Source: JANSWY01 sp965228955 (GTDB lineage: Bacteria; Bacteroidota; Bacteroidia; Cytophagales; Cyclobacteriaceae). Taken from it: DNA of 64,000 nt. Every line of letters starts with the position of its first letter. Position 1 is the first letter of the stretch. Below the pieces are notes generated by a model. That model made no database searches, was not told the DNA's origin, and saw only the letters and a program-made list of their open reading frames with translations. Where the stretch lies: assembly GCA_965228955.1 (NCBI GenBank), contig OZ245848.1, positions 3,968,001-4,032,000 of the forward strand, written 5' to 3'. A program made the position numbers and the translations under genes. This document shows positions 42,060 through 50,832 of this stretch, in pieces.

Positions 42060-44708
42060 ATGAATGATCCAAGGCCACCGAAGTTAGCTGAGAAGCTACT
42101 ACTCAGATTCATAAAGGAAGATCTGGCAGAAGAGGTACTCGGTGATCTTGATGAAAAATACAACAGTTTGCTCGAGAAGCATCCAAAAAAGGCCAATAGA
42201 AACTATTGGTATCAAGTGCTTAACTACATCAGACCATTTGCACTCAAAAAAACAAAGTCAAAATACTCAAAACTCACAATCATGTTTAACAACAATTTCA
42301 AAGTCGCCTGGCGGTCTATGAAGCGCCAGAAGATGTATTCCGCTATCAAAATCGGTGGATTTGCTATCGGTATAATGGTTTGCTTACTCATCCTCTTATA
42401 TATCAATGATGACCTAAGCTACGATCAGCAATATCAGGAAAAGCATCGTGTGTACAGACTGGTCAATCATATGAATGATCCAAACGATACGGAACGATGG
42501 ACTTCATTTTCTCCGGCAATAAAGAAAGTGTTGGAAAGTGATTACCCGGAAATTGAGACTGTTGGTAGACTTATTCCTTTTGACTGGTTTAATGGAGGAA
42601 ATAACCAGATGCGACCTGAGGGACAAGATATCATTACGTACGAGGAAGGTTTCATGTATGCTGACCCGGAATTATTAGATATCCTGGAAGTACAAATGAT
42701 TTATGGATCAACTGAAAATGCCCTTAGTAATCCAAAATCGATCCTTATTAGTGAGAACAAAGCCTCCAAGTACTTTCCTGGTGAGAATCCAATTGGCAAA
42801 ACGATTATTCTCAATGAAGATACCGCTGCACATTACACGGTAGGTGGAGTAATGAAAAACTTCCCAAAAAACTCTCATCTACAAACGGACTTTCTGCTAA
42901 CGTTGGTTGGTGAAGAATTTTGGCCCGGTGAGCAAAGTTCATGGTGCTGCAGCAACTACAATACCTATCTCAGGTTATATGAAGGTAGCAATCCGGCTCA
43001 ATTAGAAAATAAGCTTCTTTCAATTAGAGATAATCATCTGGTTCCTCATTTCAGAGAAAGAGGAAATCTCTGGGCTGATGAACTGGAAAAGTTTTACAGT
43101 ATTGAATTACAAGGGGTTACCGATATTCACCTAAGATCAACTGATATTCATAGTGAGTTTTCAAAAGGTGATATCACAATGGTATGGTTATTTGGAATAA
43201 TAGCGATCATAGTTTTAGCATTGGCAAGTATTAACTTCATCAATCTATCAACAGCTAAATCTGCCAATAGAGCCAAGGAAGTTGGCCTCAGAAAAGTAAT
43301 TGGATCGGGTAAAAGTACTTTGATATTCCAATTTCTTACTGAATCAATCTTATATAGCCTGGTTTCTTTCATTTTAGCAATTATCCTGGCAGTTATACTC
43401 CTACCCTACTTCAATATCATTGCAGAAAAATCTCTTTCAATTCCATTCCTGGAGTGGTGGTTTATTCCACTGATTATTGCTAGTGCTGTAATCATCGGGG
43501 TTATTTCTGGAGTTTATCCTGCATTCTATTTGACAGCATTTAAACCATTAAATGTACTTAGAGGAGATACCAGCAGAGGTAGTAAAAGTGCTGGTCTGAG
43601 ATCTATCCTTGTGGTGTTTCAATTTACAGCTTCCATTCTTCTAATTATTGGAGCCGTTGTGGTCAATGAACAGATGAATTACATCACCAGGAAAAAAGTA
43701 GGTTTCGACAAAGACCAAATTCTAATTATCCACGGGACCAATACATTAGGGCAAAAAGCAGAATCTTTCAAAAATGAAATAAAGCAGCTTTCCAGTGTAG
43801 AAGAAGTTTCTTACAGCAATTCCTTGCCAGTTGAGGGCACCATGAGAAACAACAATCAATTTTGGATTGAAGGAACTTCAACCACAAAAGAAGGTGTAGG
43901 AGCTCAAATTTGGGGAGTTGATGAAGATTATGTGAAAACCATGGGTTTTAAAGTTGTGATGGGTAAAGATTTCGATCCTACATTAACCACTGGAAATCCA
44001 ATTTTAATCAACCAAACCATGGCAAAAGAACTTGGAGTGGAAGACCCAGTTGGTGTTCTGGTTACTAATAAATTTGAACCACCATATCGCATAGTTGGTG
44101 TAATTGAAGATTTCCATTACGAAACTATGAGAGATGAAATATTATCATTGTGCCTCAGACTTCAAGGAGGAAATTCTCTTGCAGCTGTGAGGTTTAACCC
44201 GCAAAATGTTGATGAAACCCTAAGTAAAGCAACTGAAATCTGGGAACAGTTCGCCCCTAATCAAGCAATTAGGTATTCCTTCATGGATGAGAAATTTAAT
44301 GCGATGTATAAGGACGTACAGCGAACCAGCAGAATATTCAACATATTCTCAATCCTTGCAGTTTTTGTTGCTTGTACTGGTTTATTTGGACTATCAGGTT
44401 TCATGGCCGAACAGCGACGAAAAGAAATTAGCATCCGAAAAGTACTTGGAGCATCAGTTCATAGTATTTTCCGATTACTATCATCCAATTTCATCAGACT
44501 AGTACTGATCTCATTTATCATTGCTGCTCCAATCGGTTATCACTATTTGGAAAAATGGCTTGAAGATTTCGAGTACAGAATTCCGCTTTCCTGGGGTTTT
44601 ATAGCAATGGCCGGAGGTATTGGTCTCCTTGTGGCATTAATCACTGTAAGTTTTGAATCTCTCAAAGCAGGATTTCAGAACCCTGTTCAAGGATTGAGGT
44701 CAGAATGA
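42060..44708 (+). CDS. ATPase-less MacB/FtsX-type permease with prefix domain (paralogue 3 of 8)
   Basis: 882 residues. The prefix reads PPKLAEKLLLRFIKEDLAEEVLGDLDEKY and is followed by a linker (YIRPFALKKTKSKYSK) almost identical to that of the next gene, marking the two as a tandem duplicate pair. FtsX coupling motifs are AKEVGLRKVIGSGKSTL and RKEISIRKVLGASVHSIFRLL, and the tail is NPVQGLRSE. The first periplasmic domain contains a Trp/Cys-rich stretch (EQSSWCCSNYNTYL) not seen in the others. Its stop overlaps the next permease by 4 bp (ATGA). Confidence 0.93.
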   Translation: MNDPRPPKLAEKLLLRFIKEDLAEEVLGDLDEKYNSLLEKHPKKANRNYWYQVLNYIRPFALKKTKSKYSKLTIMFNNNFKVAWRSMKRQKMYSAIKIGGFAIGIMVCLLILLYINDDLSYDQQYQEKHRVYRLVNHMNDPNDTERWTSFSPAIKKVLESDYPEIETVGRLIPFDWFNGGNNQMRPEGQDIITYEEGFMYADPELLDILEVQMIYGSTENALSNPKSILISENKASKYFPGENPIGKTIILNEDTAAHYTVGGVMKNFPKNSHLQTDFLLTLVGEEFWPGEQSSWCCSNYNTYLRLYEGSNPAQLENKLLSIRDNHLVPHFRERGNLWADELEKFYSIELQGVTDIHLRSTDIHSEFSKGDITMVWLFGIIAIIVLALASINFINLSTAKSANRAKEVGLRKVIGSGKSTLIFQFLTESILYSLVSFILAIILAVILLPYFNIIAEKSLSIPFLEWWFIPLIIASAVIIGVISGVYPAFYLTAFKPLNVLRGDTSRGSKSAGLRSILVVFQFTASILLIIGAVVVNEQMNYITRKKVGFDKDQILIIHGTNTLGQKAESFKNEIKQLSSVEEVSYSNSLPVEGTMRNNNQFWIEGTSTTKEGVGAQIWGVDEDYVKTMGFKVVMGKDFDPTLTTGNPILINQTMAKELGVEDPVGVLVTNKFEPPYRIVGVIEDFHYETMRDEILSLCLRLQGGNSLAAVRFNPQNVDETLSKATEIWEQFAPNQAIRYSFMDEKFNAMYKDVQRTSRIFNIFSILAVFVACTGLFGLSGFMAEQRRKEISIRKVLGASVHSIFRLLSSNFIRLVLISFIIAAPIGYHYLEKWLEDFEYRIPLSWGFIAMAGGIGLLVALITVSFESLKAGFQNPVQGLRSE

Positions 44709-47317
44709 AAGACTTTCAAAATATCAATCCTCCAAAATTAGCTGTTTGGATTCTCAGAAAATTGCTTCGTAACGATCTCCTTGAAGAAGTTGAAGGTGAT
44801 CTGGAAGAGAAGTTTTTCTCGGTGCTTTCCAAGTCAAATAAAAGAAAGGCTAAACTCAATTATTGGAAGCAAGTCTTGCTTTACATGCGGCCTTTTGCAA
44901 TCAAAAAAACAAAGTCAAACTACTCAAAATACTCAATTATGTTTATCTACACTATCAAACTGGCATCCAGGAATTTCCTGAAGCACAAAAGTTCGTTTCT
45001 CATTAATCTGGGTGGGTTATCTACAGGATTGGCCTGTGTCATCATGATCTATTTATGGGTCAATGATGAACTGCAAATGGATAAGTTCCACAAACTCGAC
45101 AAGCAATTGCACCAGGTGCTCTTAAACCACGAGGAATCCGGCAAACTCAATACACAACCAAGTACACAAGGGATTCTGGCAGACGCATTAGAGTCCGAGG
45201 TTCCAGAAGTTGTGATGGCTGTTGAAGATACTGATCCAACCTGGTTTGGAGACAACTTCAGCCTGGAAAATGATAAGAAGAATATTAAAGCAATAGGCAA
45301 ATTCAGTGGCGACCAATACTTTGAAATGTTTTCTTTTGAACTACTACATGGAGATGCTTCTATAGTTCTTGATGACAAAAAAAGTGTGGTAATCTCCGAA
45401 TCCCTAGCGCGTAAATTCTACCAGAATCCAGAATATGCAATTGGTGAGACGCTAACATGGAATCTCCTGCAATTCAATGATAAGGTTAAAGTAACAGGAG
45501 TATTCAAGGACTTACCAAACAACAGCTCTGAATCATTCGACTTTATTATTCCATTTCAGAATTTCAAAGATTTAGTGGGTGATGGAATGAATTGGGGCAA
45601 CTACAATGCAATGACATACGCAACTCTCAGAGAAGGAACTAACCTCGCTTCACTCAATGAGAGATTGGGACCTTTTGTTAAGAAAAAAGCAGAAGGTTCA
45701 AATGTAAATGTATTCATGAGACCATATTCCGATCAGCATCTTTACAATAAATATGAGAACGGAAAACTGGTTGGTGGCCGAATATTTTATGTGAGATTAT
45801 TCAGTTTGATTGCTCTATTCATTTTGGGAATTGCATGTATCAATTTCATGAATCTATCTACCGCAAAAGCTTCAAGAAGATTAAAGGAAGTTGGAGTAAA
45901 AAAGGCAATTGGTGCTGATAGAAAGCTATTAATATTCCAATACTTGGGAGAATCCATCATGCTAAGCTTTATTGCATTAGTTGTTGCGTTGATAATAGTT
46001 ATTCTTCTACTACCTCAATTCAATGTAATCACTGGCAAATTCCTGACTCTGTCTTTTGATCCAATTGCAATACTAATCATGTTTGGAATCACATTGATAA
46101 CTGGTTTATTGAGTGGTAGCTATCCAGCACTATATTTGTCATCCTTTCAACCAACAGAGATTCTCAGAGGTAAACTTCAAAGCAAATTTGGAGAGCTCTG
46201 GATTAGAAGAGGATTGGTTGTATTTCAATTTTCATTATCAGTAATACTTATTGTATCTGTTCTTGTAGTCCATCGCCAAATTGAATTTGCGCAAACCACC
46301 CCACTGGGATATGAAAGGGATAATGTAATTCTATTCCCGAAAGAAGGTAAAGCCAATGATAACCTTGATCTAATGCTGTCTGAGCTACGAAATATACCAG
46401 GAGTAGTCTATGCTTCCGCATCCAATCACAAAGTAGTTCAAAAGAGCGGGTTCACTACCGGAGTGGAATGGGAAGGCAAAAACCCAGAGGTAGAAACAAG
46501 ATTTGAAAATGTTACATCATACTATGACTTCATTGAGGCGATGGGATTTGAGGTTGTTAATGGACGTTCATTTTCAAGAGAATTCAGCAACGAGGGAAAC
46601 TCAGTCCTTTTTAATGAAACAGCTATTGCTGAAATGGGATTTACGAATGAAAATGCAGTTGGAAGAACTATAAAAGTTTGGGGTAATGATGTTACAATAA
46701 TTGGTGTGGTAAAAGACTTTCAAATGCAATCCGTACATGATAAAGTAAGTCCAGTACTATTTAGATTTGATCCATCTTTCCTGCCTAACATGGTAGTTAA
46801 AATGCAGGAAGGACAGGAAAAAGAAACCTTGGCCAGACTGAATAAATTCTATGAAGAGTTTAACCCAGGTTACACTTTCCAATTTGAATTCCTTGATTTA
46901 GAATATCAATCACTATATCAAGCAGAGCAGAAAGTTGCGTATCTAAGCAAGTACTTTGCAATCCTGGCAATATTAATATCATGTCTGGGACTATTTGGCT
47001 TAACATCATTTACAGCTGAGAGAAGAAGTAAAGAGATTGGAATAAGAAAAATTCTGGGATCCGGTAATTGGAGAATCTTAGTGTTGCTGTCTACTGATTT
47101 CACAAAAATGGTAGTCTCTGCCATTGCGATTGGCCTTCCTATAAGCTACTTCCTTGTTCGCCAGTGGTTGGATGAATTTGTCTTGAGAATCGAATTACAA
47201 TTTTGGTTCTTTGCGGTTGCTGGAATCGCTGCATTAGCTATTGCATGGTTAACAGTGGGAATTCAAACAGTGAAAGTTTCTAAAATCAATCCAGTTGATC
47301 AGTTAAGAAACGAGTAA
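44705..47317 (+). CDS. ATPase-less MacB/FtsX-type permease with prefix domain (paralogue 4 of 8)
   Basis: 870 residues. The prefix NPPKLAVWILRKLLRNDLLEEVEGDLEEKF and linker MRPFAIKKTKSNYSK resemble paralogue 3. Coupling motifs are LKEVGVKKAIGADRKLL in the first half, with a Lys in place of the usual Arg, and SKEIGIRKILGSGNWRILVLL in the second. It ends NPVDQLRNE. Translationally coupled to paralogue 3. After its stop comes a perfect 15-bp hairpin that probably ends, or attenuates, the transcript before the small membrane protein. Confidence 0.93.
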   Translation: MKDFQNINPPKLAVWILRKLLRNDLLEEVEGDLEEKFFSVLSKSNKRKAKLNYWKQVLLYMRPFAIKKTKSNYSKYSIMFIYTIKLASRNFLKHKSSFLINLGGLSTGLACVIMIYLWVNDELQMDKFHKLDKQLHQVLLNHEESGKLNTQPSTQGILADALESEVPEVVMAVEDTDPTWFGDNFSLENDKKNIKAIGKFSGDQYFEMFSFELLHGDASIVLDDKKSVVISESLARKFYQNPEYAIGETLTWNLLQFNDKVKVTGVFKDLPNNSSESFDFIIPFQNFKDLVGDGMNWGNYNAMTYATLREGTNLASLNERLGPFVKKKAEGSNVNVFMRPYSDQHLYNKYENGKLVGGRIFYVRLFSLIALFILGIACINFMNLSTAKASRRLKEVGVKKAIGADRKLLIFQYLGESIMLSFIALVVALIIVILLLPQFNVITGKFLTLSFDPIAILIMFGITLITGLLSGSYPALYLSSFQPTEILRGKLQSKFGELWIRRGLVVFQFSLSVILIVSVLVVHRQIEFAQTTPLGYERDNVILFPKEGKANDNLDLMLSELRNIPGVVYASASNHKVVQKSGFTTGVEWEGKNPEVETRFENVTSYYDFIEAMGFEVVNGRSFSREFSNEGNSVLFNETAIAEMGFTNENAVGRTIKVWGNDVTIIGVVKDFQMQSVHDKVSPVLFRFDPSFLPNMVVKMQEGQEKETLARLNKFYEEFNPGYTFQFEFLDLEYQSLYQAEQKVAYLSKYFAILAILISCLGLFGLTSFTAERRSKEIGIRKILGSGNWRILVLLSTDFTKMVVSAIAIGLPISYFLVRQWLDEFVLRIELQFWFFAVAGIAALAIAWLTVGIQTVKVSKINPVDQLRNE

Positions 47318-47328
47318 CCGTTCTTTGA

Positions 47329-47373
47329 GATAAATACTTATTGGTTATTTTAGAGCATCAATAAGTATTTATC
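47329..47373 (+). terminator. Perfect 15-bp hairpin between permease 4 and a small membrane-protein gene
   Basis: GATAAATACTTATTG (47329-47343) and its exact reverse complement (47359-47373) enclose a 15-base loop. It is AT-rich with no T run. The right arm ends 3 bases before the TTG start at 47377, so it could mask that start as well as end transcription. Confidence 0.6.
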
Positions 47374-47376
47374 GCC

Positions 47377-47796
47377 TTGAATAGCATTCTTAAAGTTTTC
47401 AAATACATCGCTTTCCTGAATATCCCTTTTATACTGCTAGGATTTTATTTTGCGTATAAACCATTAATTCAATTAGGTGAACTAGAGGAGTTGATTGAAG
47501 GAGGTTCAATTGCTCTAATATTACTAGGATTTGGGTTTACATTCACTTCATTACGAGATGTCAAGAAAATTGACAAAATGGGAAGGTTCATTATCGAGAG
47601 ACCTAAAATATTTAAATGGTTCATTGCAATCACAATGAGCATGGGAATCATAAGCCTCTTCGTTGGGCTTGTTGTAATGTTCGTTTGGGAAGAAAGATTG
47701 AACTTAGGTATTGGAATCACTTCCTTCGGATTAGGTTACTTAGCCCTAATCAAATCCATTATTGATCAAGCAAAAGATTTAACTGACCATTACTAA
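47377..47796 (+). CDS. Small four-helix membrane protein of unknown function
   Basis: 139 residues with four predicted membrane helices (about 9-27, 42-58, 82-103 and 110-128). Basic, Asp-rich loops lie between them (TSLRDVKKIDKMGRFIIERPKIFKW). No family is recognised. The only plausible start is TTG 47377, since the first ATG in frame falls after the second helix. It lies 59 bp after permease 4 and just behind a 15-bp hairpin. It might be an accessory membrane subunit of the preceding permeases or an unrelated gene. The start is uncertain, the frame is not. Confidence 0.72.
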   Translation: MNSILKVFKYIAFLNIPFILLGFYFAYKPLIQLGELEELIEGGSIALILLGFGFTFTSLRDVKKIDKMGRFIIERPKIFKWFIAITMSMGIISLFVGLVVMFVWEERLNLGIGITSFGLGYLALIKSIIDQAKDLTDHY

Positions 47797-47835
47797 TCAA
47801 CAAAATCATTGATAATCAATCACTTAATCTATATT

Positions 47836-47910
47836 AACTACATTTAAGGTAAATATTTACAACTTTCTTTAGGATCACTACGTAATTAAAACTACATTTA
47901 AGGTAAATAT
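47836..47910 (+). promoter_or_regulatory. Two identical 21-bp direct repeats before PadR copy 4
   Basis: AACTACATTTAAGGTAAATAT begins at 47836 (written here without its first base: ACTACATTTAAGGTAAATAT) and recurs exactly at 47890, 54 bp on. The second copy ends 7 bases before the ATG at 47918. The inner ATTTAnnnTAAAT is palindromic. The class differs from the TTTGTnnnACAA sites of copies 1-3 but recurs at 60027. Confidence 0.7.
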
Positions 47911-47917
47911 CTTGATT

Positions 47918-48253
47918 ATGGGAAAGTATCACCTTGGAGAATTCGAAGAAATCGTTTTGCTTACTGTAGCCATTTTGCAGGAAGATGCATATGGAATTGC
48001 GATCATAGATGAAATTGAAAAGCGACTAAAACGAAAAGTCAGTATAGGTTCTTTGCAAACAGTATTGCGCCGACTTGAAGGCAAGGACATGCTCTCATCT
48101 CAATTGGGTGAAGCTACCAAAGTAAGAGGAGGCAAAAGGAAACGATTCTTCAAACTAACTAGTACAGGAAAAAAGGTACTTGAAGACACCAAGGAACAAC
48201 GCTTAGGATTATGGGACGCCATCCCAAGTTTTGTAATCAATGATCCATCATGA
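47918..48253 (+). CDS. PadR-family transcriptional regulator (copy 4)
   Basis: A 111-residue winged-helix protein: MGKYHLGEFEEIVLLTVAILQEDAYGIAIIDEIEKRL, then VSIGSLQTVLRRLEGKDML-type recognition region and the wing LGEATKVRGGKRKRFFKLTSTG. This GEATxVRGGKRKR wing is shared with copy 5 and differs from the GGAT/GAST..RGGRRKR of copies 1-3, matching the different operator class. ATG 47918 is used rather than TTG 47912. It overlaps the permease at 48250 by 4 bp. Confidence 0.93.
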   Translation: MGKYHLGEFEEIVLLTVAILQEDAYGIAIIDEIEKRLKRKVSIGSLQTVLRRLEGKDMLSSQLGEATKVRGGKRKRFFKLTSTGKKVLEDTKEQRLGLWDAIPSFVINDPS

Positions 48254-50832
48254 AAGATATAACACCACCAAAACGAATTCTCAACTTTTTCAGATGGTTC
48301 TGTCACCCAGATTATGTGGACGACATTGAAGGAGATCTTACTGAAAGATTCTACCGAAATATTGAGGATTCCTCAACTCAAAAAGCGAAAAGAATATTTG
48401 CGATAGAGGTAATCAAGTTGCTAAGACCTGAAATTATAAAACCAATGGGTGGAACGTATAGATTGAACAATTTTGGCTTGTTAAAAAACTATCTAAATAT
48501 CTCCTGGAGAAGTCTGAAACAACAAAAGTTATATGCAGGAATCAATATTGGAGGTCTTGCATTGGGTCTGGCCTGTTTTATCATGATTTACCTCTATGTG
48601 AGCCATGAACAGAGTTACGATAAATTCTACCCTAACCTTGAAAATACCTATAGAATTTTTCAGAGGCAAGAGGGCAATCATTCTCTTGGAACAGATCTAT
48701 ATGCAGTTACACCTGGAGCCCTTCCACCAACTCTTATAGCAGAATATCCAGAAGTGGAGTATGCCACATCAGTGCTGGACATGAACGTTCTTTTCACGGT
48801 GGAAAATGAGCATTACATGGAACCAGCACTCGGAGGTGATCCACATTTCTTTGATGTTTTGCGATTGGAATTTATTTCCGGGAATCGAAAAACAGCCCTT
48901 GATCAACCATCAGGACTGGTCCTAACTGAATCTTTTGCTAATAAGATTTTTAACTCAAAGGATGTATTAGGAAAAGAAGTTGAATTCTGGGGAAAGACTG
49001 CCACAGTTACCGGCGTGATTAAAGACCCTCCAGCAAATAGCTCAATCAAATACTCCGCAATCTTCAGCATTTTGAGAAGCAACTATTATCAGCAGGAGGT
49101 CAAAAAGACCAAATGGAATGGCAATGAATATAACACATTTGTCACATTGAAACCGGGTCACTCAGCTAAAGATCTGGAAGCTAAAATGCCTGCACTGCTA
49201 CAAAAGCATTGGGCACATACGGACATCAAAGTTGAGTACATATTTCAACGAATTGATGAGATGCACCTTGGTCAGAATATCAATGAGGATATCGCGGTAA
49301 AAGGAAACCGTGACCAGCTTACACTTTTTTCAATTGTTGCAATTCTGGTAATCATCCTTGCCTGCTTCAACTACATGAATTTGGCAATAGCCCGATCTAC
49401 AAATCGAAATAAAGAAGTGGGTGTAAGAAAAGTAATTGGGGCTAAAAAAAGTCAGTTGATTTTTCAATTTCTGATGGAATCGATTCTCATGACTACACTT
49501 TCACTTTTTGTTGCTGTAGGGTTAGTTTATTTGATTCTCCCCTATTTCTCTCATCTGATAGAAAGAGAATTAGAAATCTCGACACTTTTTGAATTATCGC
49601 TATTCCCTTGGCTATTGCTACTTGTATTGGTGATAGGGGTTTTCTCCGGACTTTATCCTTCTGTCGTAATCTCTTCGCAAAAAGCAGTAGGAGCATTCAA
49701 AAACAATCTGATTAATCAACCCAAGAGTTTAAATCTTCAGAAATGGCTGATTGTAGGTCAATACGCCATTTCTATTACGATGATTATTAGCAGCATTTTG
49801 ATTTATCGCCAATTTCAATTTATCAAAGAACGTCCATTGGGTTATGATAAAGACATGCTGTTAACCATAAATTTGAGAGGCAAAAATGTCTTTGAAAACA
49901 TGGATATTTTAAAAAATGAATGGCAAAGTAGACCCTCCATTCTAGCCATGTCAAACTCCAGCAACCCTCCTACCTACATTCAATCAAGCACTTTCTTAAC
50001 CCTTGACAGAAAAGGTCTTATTTACAGACTATATACTGACTCTGACTTCATCAATTTATTCAATATCGAATTAGTAGCAGGACGCTATTTCGAACCAGAC
50101 AGGAACAACAAGGAAACTGATAGAGTCCTGAACGAGACTGCAGCCAGAGCTTTAGGTTGGTCGCCATCTGAAGCTGTGGGAAAAACTTTTGTTAACGAAG
50201 GTGGAGATACAAAAACTGTTATTGGAGTAGTCAAAGATTTCCATATGCATTCCATGCATTTACCAATAGCCCCCTTAATGATCGGGTATAGAGAAAACGA
50301 ATGGAAATTATCTTTAAAAATCTCTTCTGAAAATATAAACGAGACCATTATTTACCTGGAAGAGTCATATAGCAAATTTTCACCATATCCCTTCAACTAT
50401 AGTTTCATAGATGATCAGTTTGAACGACTTTATAAAGTGGACCGGCAACAAGCGGACATCATTAATTTCTTCACCATCCTGGCTGTAATCATTGCTTCAA
50501 TTGGGTTATTTGGTCTATCGGCATTTCTTATCCAACAGAGAACTAAGGAAATTGGAATCAGAAAAGTACTGGGAGCTTCTGTAAGTCAAATTACCACATT
50601 GCTTACTACCGGTTTTGTCAAATTAGTATTCATAGGGTTCCTTATTTCGATCCCTGTTTCCTGGCTGATCACATCAAATTGGCTTGACCGATTTGCTTAC
50701 AGAATTAGTATTGAATGGGGTGTCTTTGTAATAGTGGGATTTTTATCAGCCCTGTTGGCAGTTTTAACTGTTGGAGCTAAATCTATTAATGCAGCACTTA
50801 CAAACCCTGTTAATTGCTTGAGAGATGAGTAA
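48250..50832 (+). CDS. ATPase-less MacB/FtsX-type permease with prefix domain (paralogue 5 of 8)
   Basis: 860 residues. It has the canonical prefix PPKRILNFFRWFCHPDYVDDIEGDLTERF, then the linker RPEIIKPMGGTYRLN shared with paralogue 6. The first helix follows at about 97-117 (INIGGLALGLACFIMIYLYV). Coupling motifs are NKEVGVRKVIGAKKSQL and TKEIGIRKVLGASVSQITTLL; the end is NPVNCLRDE. It is translationally coupled to PadR copy 4. The first periplasmic domain is slightly shorter than in paralogues 1 and 2, which accounts for the smaller size. Confidence 0.93.
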   Translation: MKDITPPKRILNFFRWFCHPDYVDDIEGDLTERFYRNIEDSSTQKAKRIFAIEVIKLLRPEIIKPMGGTYRLNNFGLLKNYLNISWRSLKQQKLYAGINIGGLALGLACFIMIYLYVSHEQSYDKFYPNLENTYRIFQRQEGNHSLGTDLYAVTPGALPPTLIAEYPEVEYATSVLDMNVLFTVENEHYMEPALGGDPHFFDVLRLEFISGNRKTALDQPSGLVLTESFANKIFNSKDVLGKEVEFWGKTATVTGVIKDPPANSSIKYSAIFSILRSNYYQQEVKKTKWNGNEYNTFVTLKPGHSAKDLEAKMPALLQKHWAHTDIKVEYIFQRIDEMHLGQNINEDIAVKGNRDQLTLFSIVAILVIILACFNYMNLAIARSTNRNKEVGVRKVIGAKKSQLIFQFLMESILMTTLSLFVAVGLVYLILPYFSHLIERELEISTLFELSLFPWLLLLVLVIGVFSGLYPSVVISSQKAVGAFKNNLINQPKSLNLQKWLIVGQYAISITMIISSILIYRQFQFIKERPLGYDKDMLLTINLRGKNVFENMDILKNEWQSRPSILAMSNSSNPPTYIQSSTFLTLDRKGLIYRLYTDSDFINLFNIELVAGRYFEPDRNNKETDRVLNETAARALGWSPSEAVGKTFVNEGGDTKTVIGVVKDFHMHSMHLPIAPLMIGYRENEWKLSLKISSENINETIIYLEESYSKFSPYPFNYSFIDDQFERLYKVDRQQADIINFFTILAVIIASIGLFGLSAFLIQQRTKEIGIRKVLGASVSQITTLLTTGFVKLVFIGFLISIPVSWLITSNWLDRFAYRISIEWGVFVIVGFLSALLAVLTVGAKSINAALTNPVNCLRDE

